Assembly (NCBI GenBank): GCA_023426345.1 | Contig: JAFAAX010000115.1 | Span: forward strand, 1 to 14,979 | From: Actinomycetes bacterium | GTDB lineage: Bacteria > Actinomycetota > Actinomycetes > Actinomycetales > Actinomycetaceae | DNA: 14,979 nucleotides | Reading direction: 5' to 3' | Part shown: positions 14,588 through 14,979 of the stretch, piece after piece | Position numbering within the stretch: the first letter of the stretch is position 1 | Layout: every line of letters starts with the position of its first letter | Translations under genes and position numbers: made by a program | The notes under the pieces: generated by a model | What the model saw: the letters and a program-made list of their open reading frames with translations, nothing else | Database searches by the model: none | Told to the model about the DNA's origin: nothing

Positions 14588-14650
14588 ACCCCCAGCATAC
14601 GGCACGGCCGGCGGACCGCGCGCCGTCCCGACCTGGCGTCGGCTCCAGCC

Positions 14651-14707
14651 CCGAGTCTCAGCGGCCGTTTCGTGCCGGATCGTGCGCGGGAGGGCACTGA
14701 GCCTCAG
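14651..14707 (-). repeat. 57-bp intergenic element, copy C (inverted)
   Basis: The reverse complement begins CTGAGGCTCA and ends TGAGACTCGG. Of the ten terminal pairs, eight are Watson-Crick and one is G-T. Inside, GTGCC and GGCAC can pair. It aligns without gaps to copies A (43/57) and B (44/57) and is followed in its own orientation by the same GGAGC at +5 to +9. It lies 117 bp upstream of the gene at 14824. Confidence 0.8.
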
Positions 14708-14823
14708 GGAGGGATCGCGGACGGCTCACGGACCGGGCAACGCCGCCGGGACCACGGCGACACCGCCCGCGCCACGCCCCCCGCCGGTCGCCTCCGCCGA
14801 GGCGAGTGTGGGACGATCCCCCC

Positions 14824-14979
14824 GTGACGAATCGGCGATCGCAGGGCCTGCCCGGCGCCTCCCACGCCCAGCGCGGTCAGCCTCCGCTGCGTCGGCGGGC
14901 CAGCCGTCCGGTCGCGCCCTCGTCCCCGGAGGCGGGGACGCCGCCCGCGGCCGTGCAGCCCTCGCGCATCCCGGCGACC
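14824..14979 (+). CDS. Start of an unidentified gene, 3' end outside window
   Basis: A GTG at 14824 opens a frame that runs 52 codons to the window edge. The N-terminus is basic and Pro/Arg/Ala-rich (MTNRRSQGLPGASHAQRG...), typical of a disordered cytoplasmic tail. No domain is visible. The main support is the upstream layout: GACGAT (14812-14817), CCCCCC, then GTG, the same 6-nt spacing as other starts in the window. There is no ribosome-binding site. Confidence 0.5.
   Translation, partial: MTNRRSQGLPGASHAQRGQPPLRRRASRPVAPSSPEAGTPPAAVQPSRIPAT

Larger units (their letters stand above)
14388..14823. other. Gene-free region upstream of two diverging genes
   Basis: This divergent intergenic region holds a promoter and dyad (14394-14415), a candidate structured RNA (14505-14587) and 57-bp repeat copy C (14651-14707). 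Bases 14416-14500 and 14708-14810 are very GC-rich and show nothing I can name. I saw no credible coding frame. Confidence 0.6.

Noticed and set aside
14571..14593. T-box antiterminator-like string on the minus strand (GGTGGCACCG)
   Set aside because: There is no stem I or specifier loop upstream. The string lies at the predicted transcript start, and the downstream gene is about 185 bp away and is not an amino-acid gene.

Overview
The window is about 15 kb of very GC-rich DNA with dense, short-gapped genes, leaderless-looking promoters and actinobacterial protein families. These include a fused PutA with an actinobacterial-type C-terminal extension, an orphan AbiEi/DUF559 protein and an SPFH protein paired with a ribbon-helix-helix protein. 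I infer a high-GC actinobacterium, possibly near Actinomyces/Schaalia. That is family-level inference, not a database match.

Layout, left to right. (1) 1-3625 (+): most of a bifunctional proline dehydrogenase / P5C dehydrogenase, truncated by the window's left edge. It converges on (2) 5430-3653 (-), an ArsB-type ion transporter translationally coupled (TGATG) to a universal stress protein. A perfect 18-nt hairpin separates the two converging units. (3) 6410-5520 (-): a TrmH/SpoU rRNA methyltransferase, divergent from (4) 6610-7665 (+), an AbiEi-like wHTH plus DUF559 nuclease-fold protein. (5) 7843-9178 (+): an SPFH/band-7 membrane protein followed by a small ribbon-helix-helix protein with an AT-hook-like tail. 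An AT-rich dyad lies upstream. (6) 9179-9633: a gene-free region with a cluster of 19-bp repeats, then purA (9634-10917). (7) 10936-13161 (+): a tightly packed three-gene operon of single-pass proteins with predicted extracytoplasmic beta-type domains. It overlaps, tail to tail, (8) 14387-13134 (-), a polytopic membrane protein of unknown function. (9) 14388-14823: a gene-free region with a candidate structured RNA. (10) 14824-end: the start of a further (+) gene.

The most unusual signal is non-coding. Three 57-bp elements (6457-6513, 7693-7749 and, inverted, 14651-14707) align without gaps, have 10-bp terminal inverted repeats, and all lie between genes. Two of them flank the AbiEi/DUF559 gene in the same orientation. 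A second theme is a constant start architecture: a -10-like hexamer (TANNNT or nANNNT), exactly 6 nt, then the start codon. It is seen at five genes, and the same spacing appears at the 5' base of the candidate RNA. A third is the AT-rich operator-like dyad ahead of the SPFH/RHH pair.

The functional links I infer are: arsB and usp as one coupled unit; the SPFH and RHH genes as one operon that may regulate itself; and the three membrane-anchored proteins, possibly with the facing polytopic protein, as an uncharacterised envelope system. Proline catabolism, the rRNA methyltransferase and purA are ordinary housekeeping functions.
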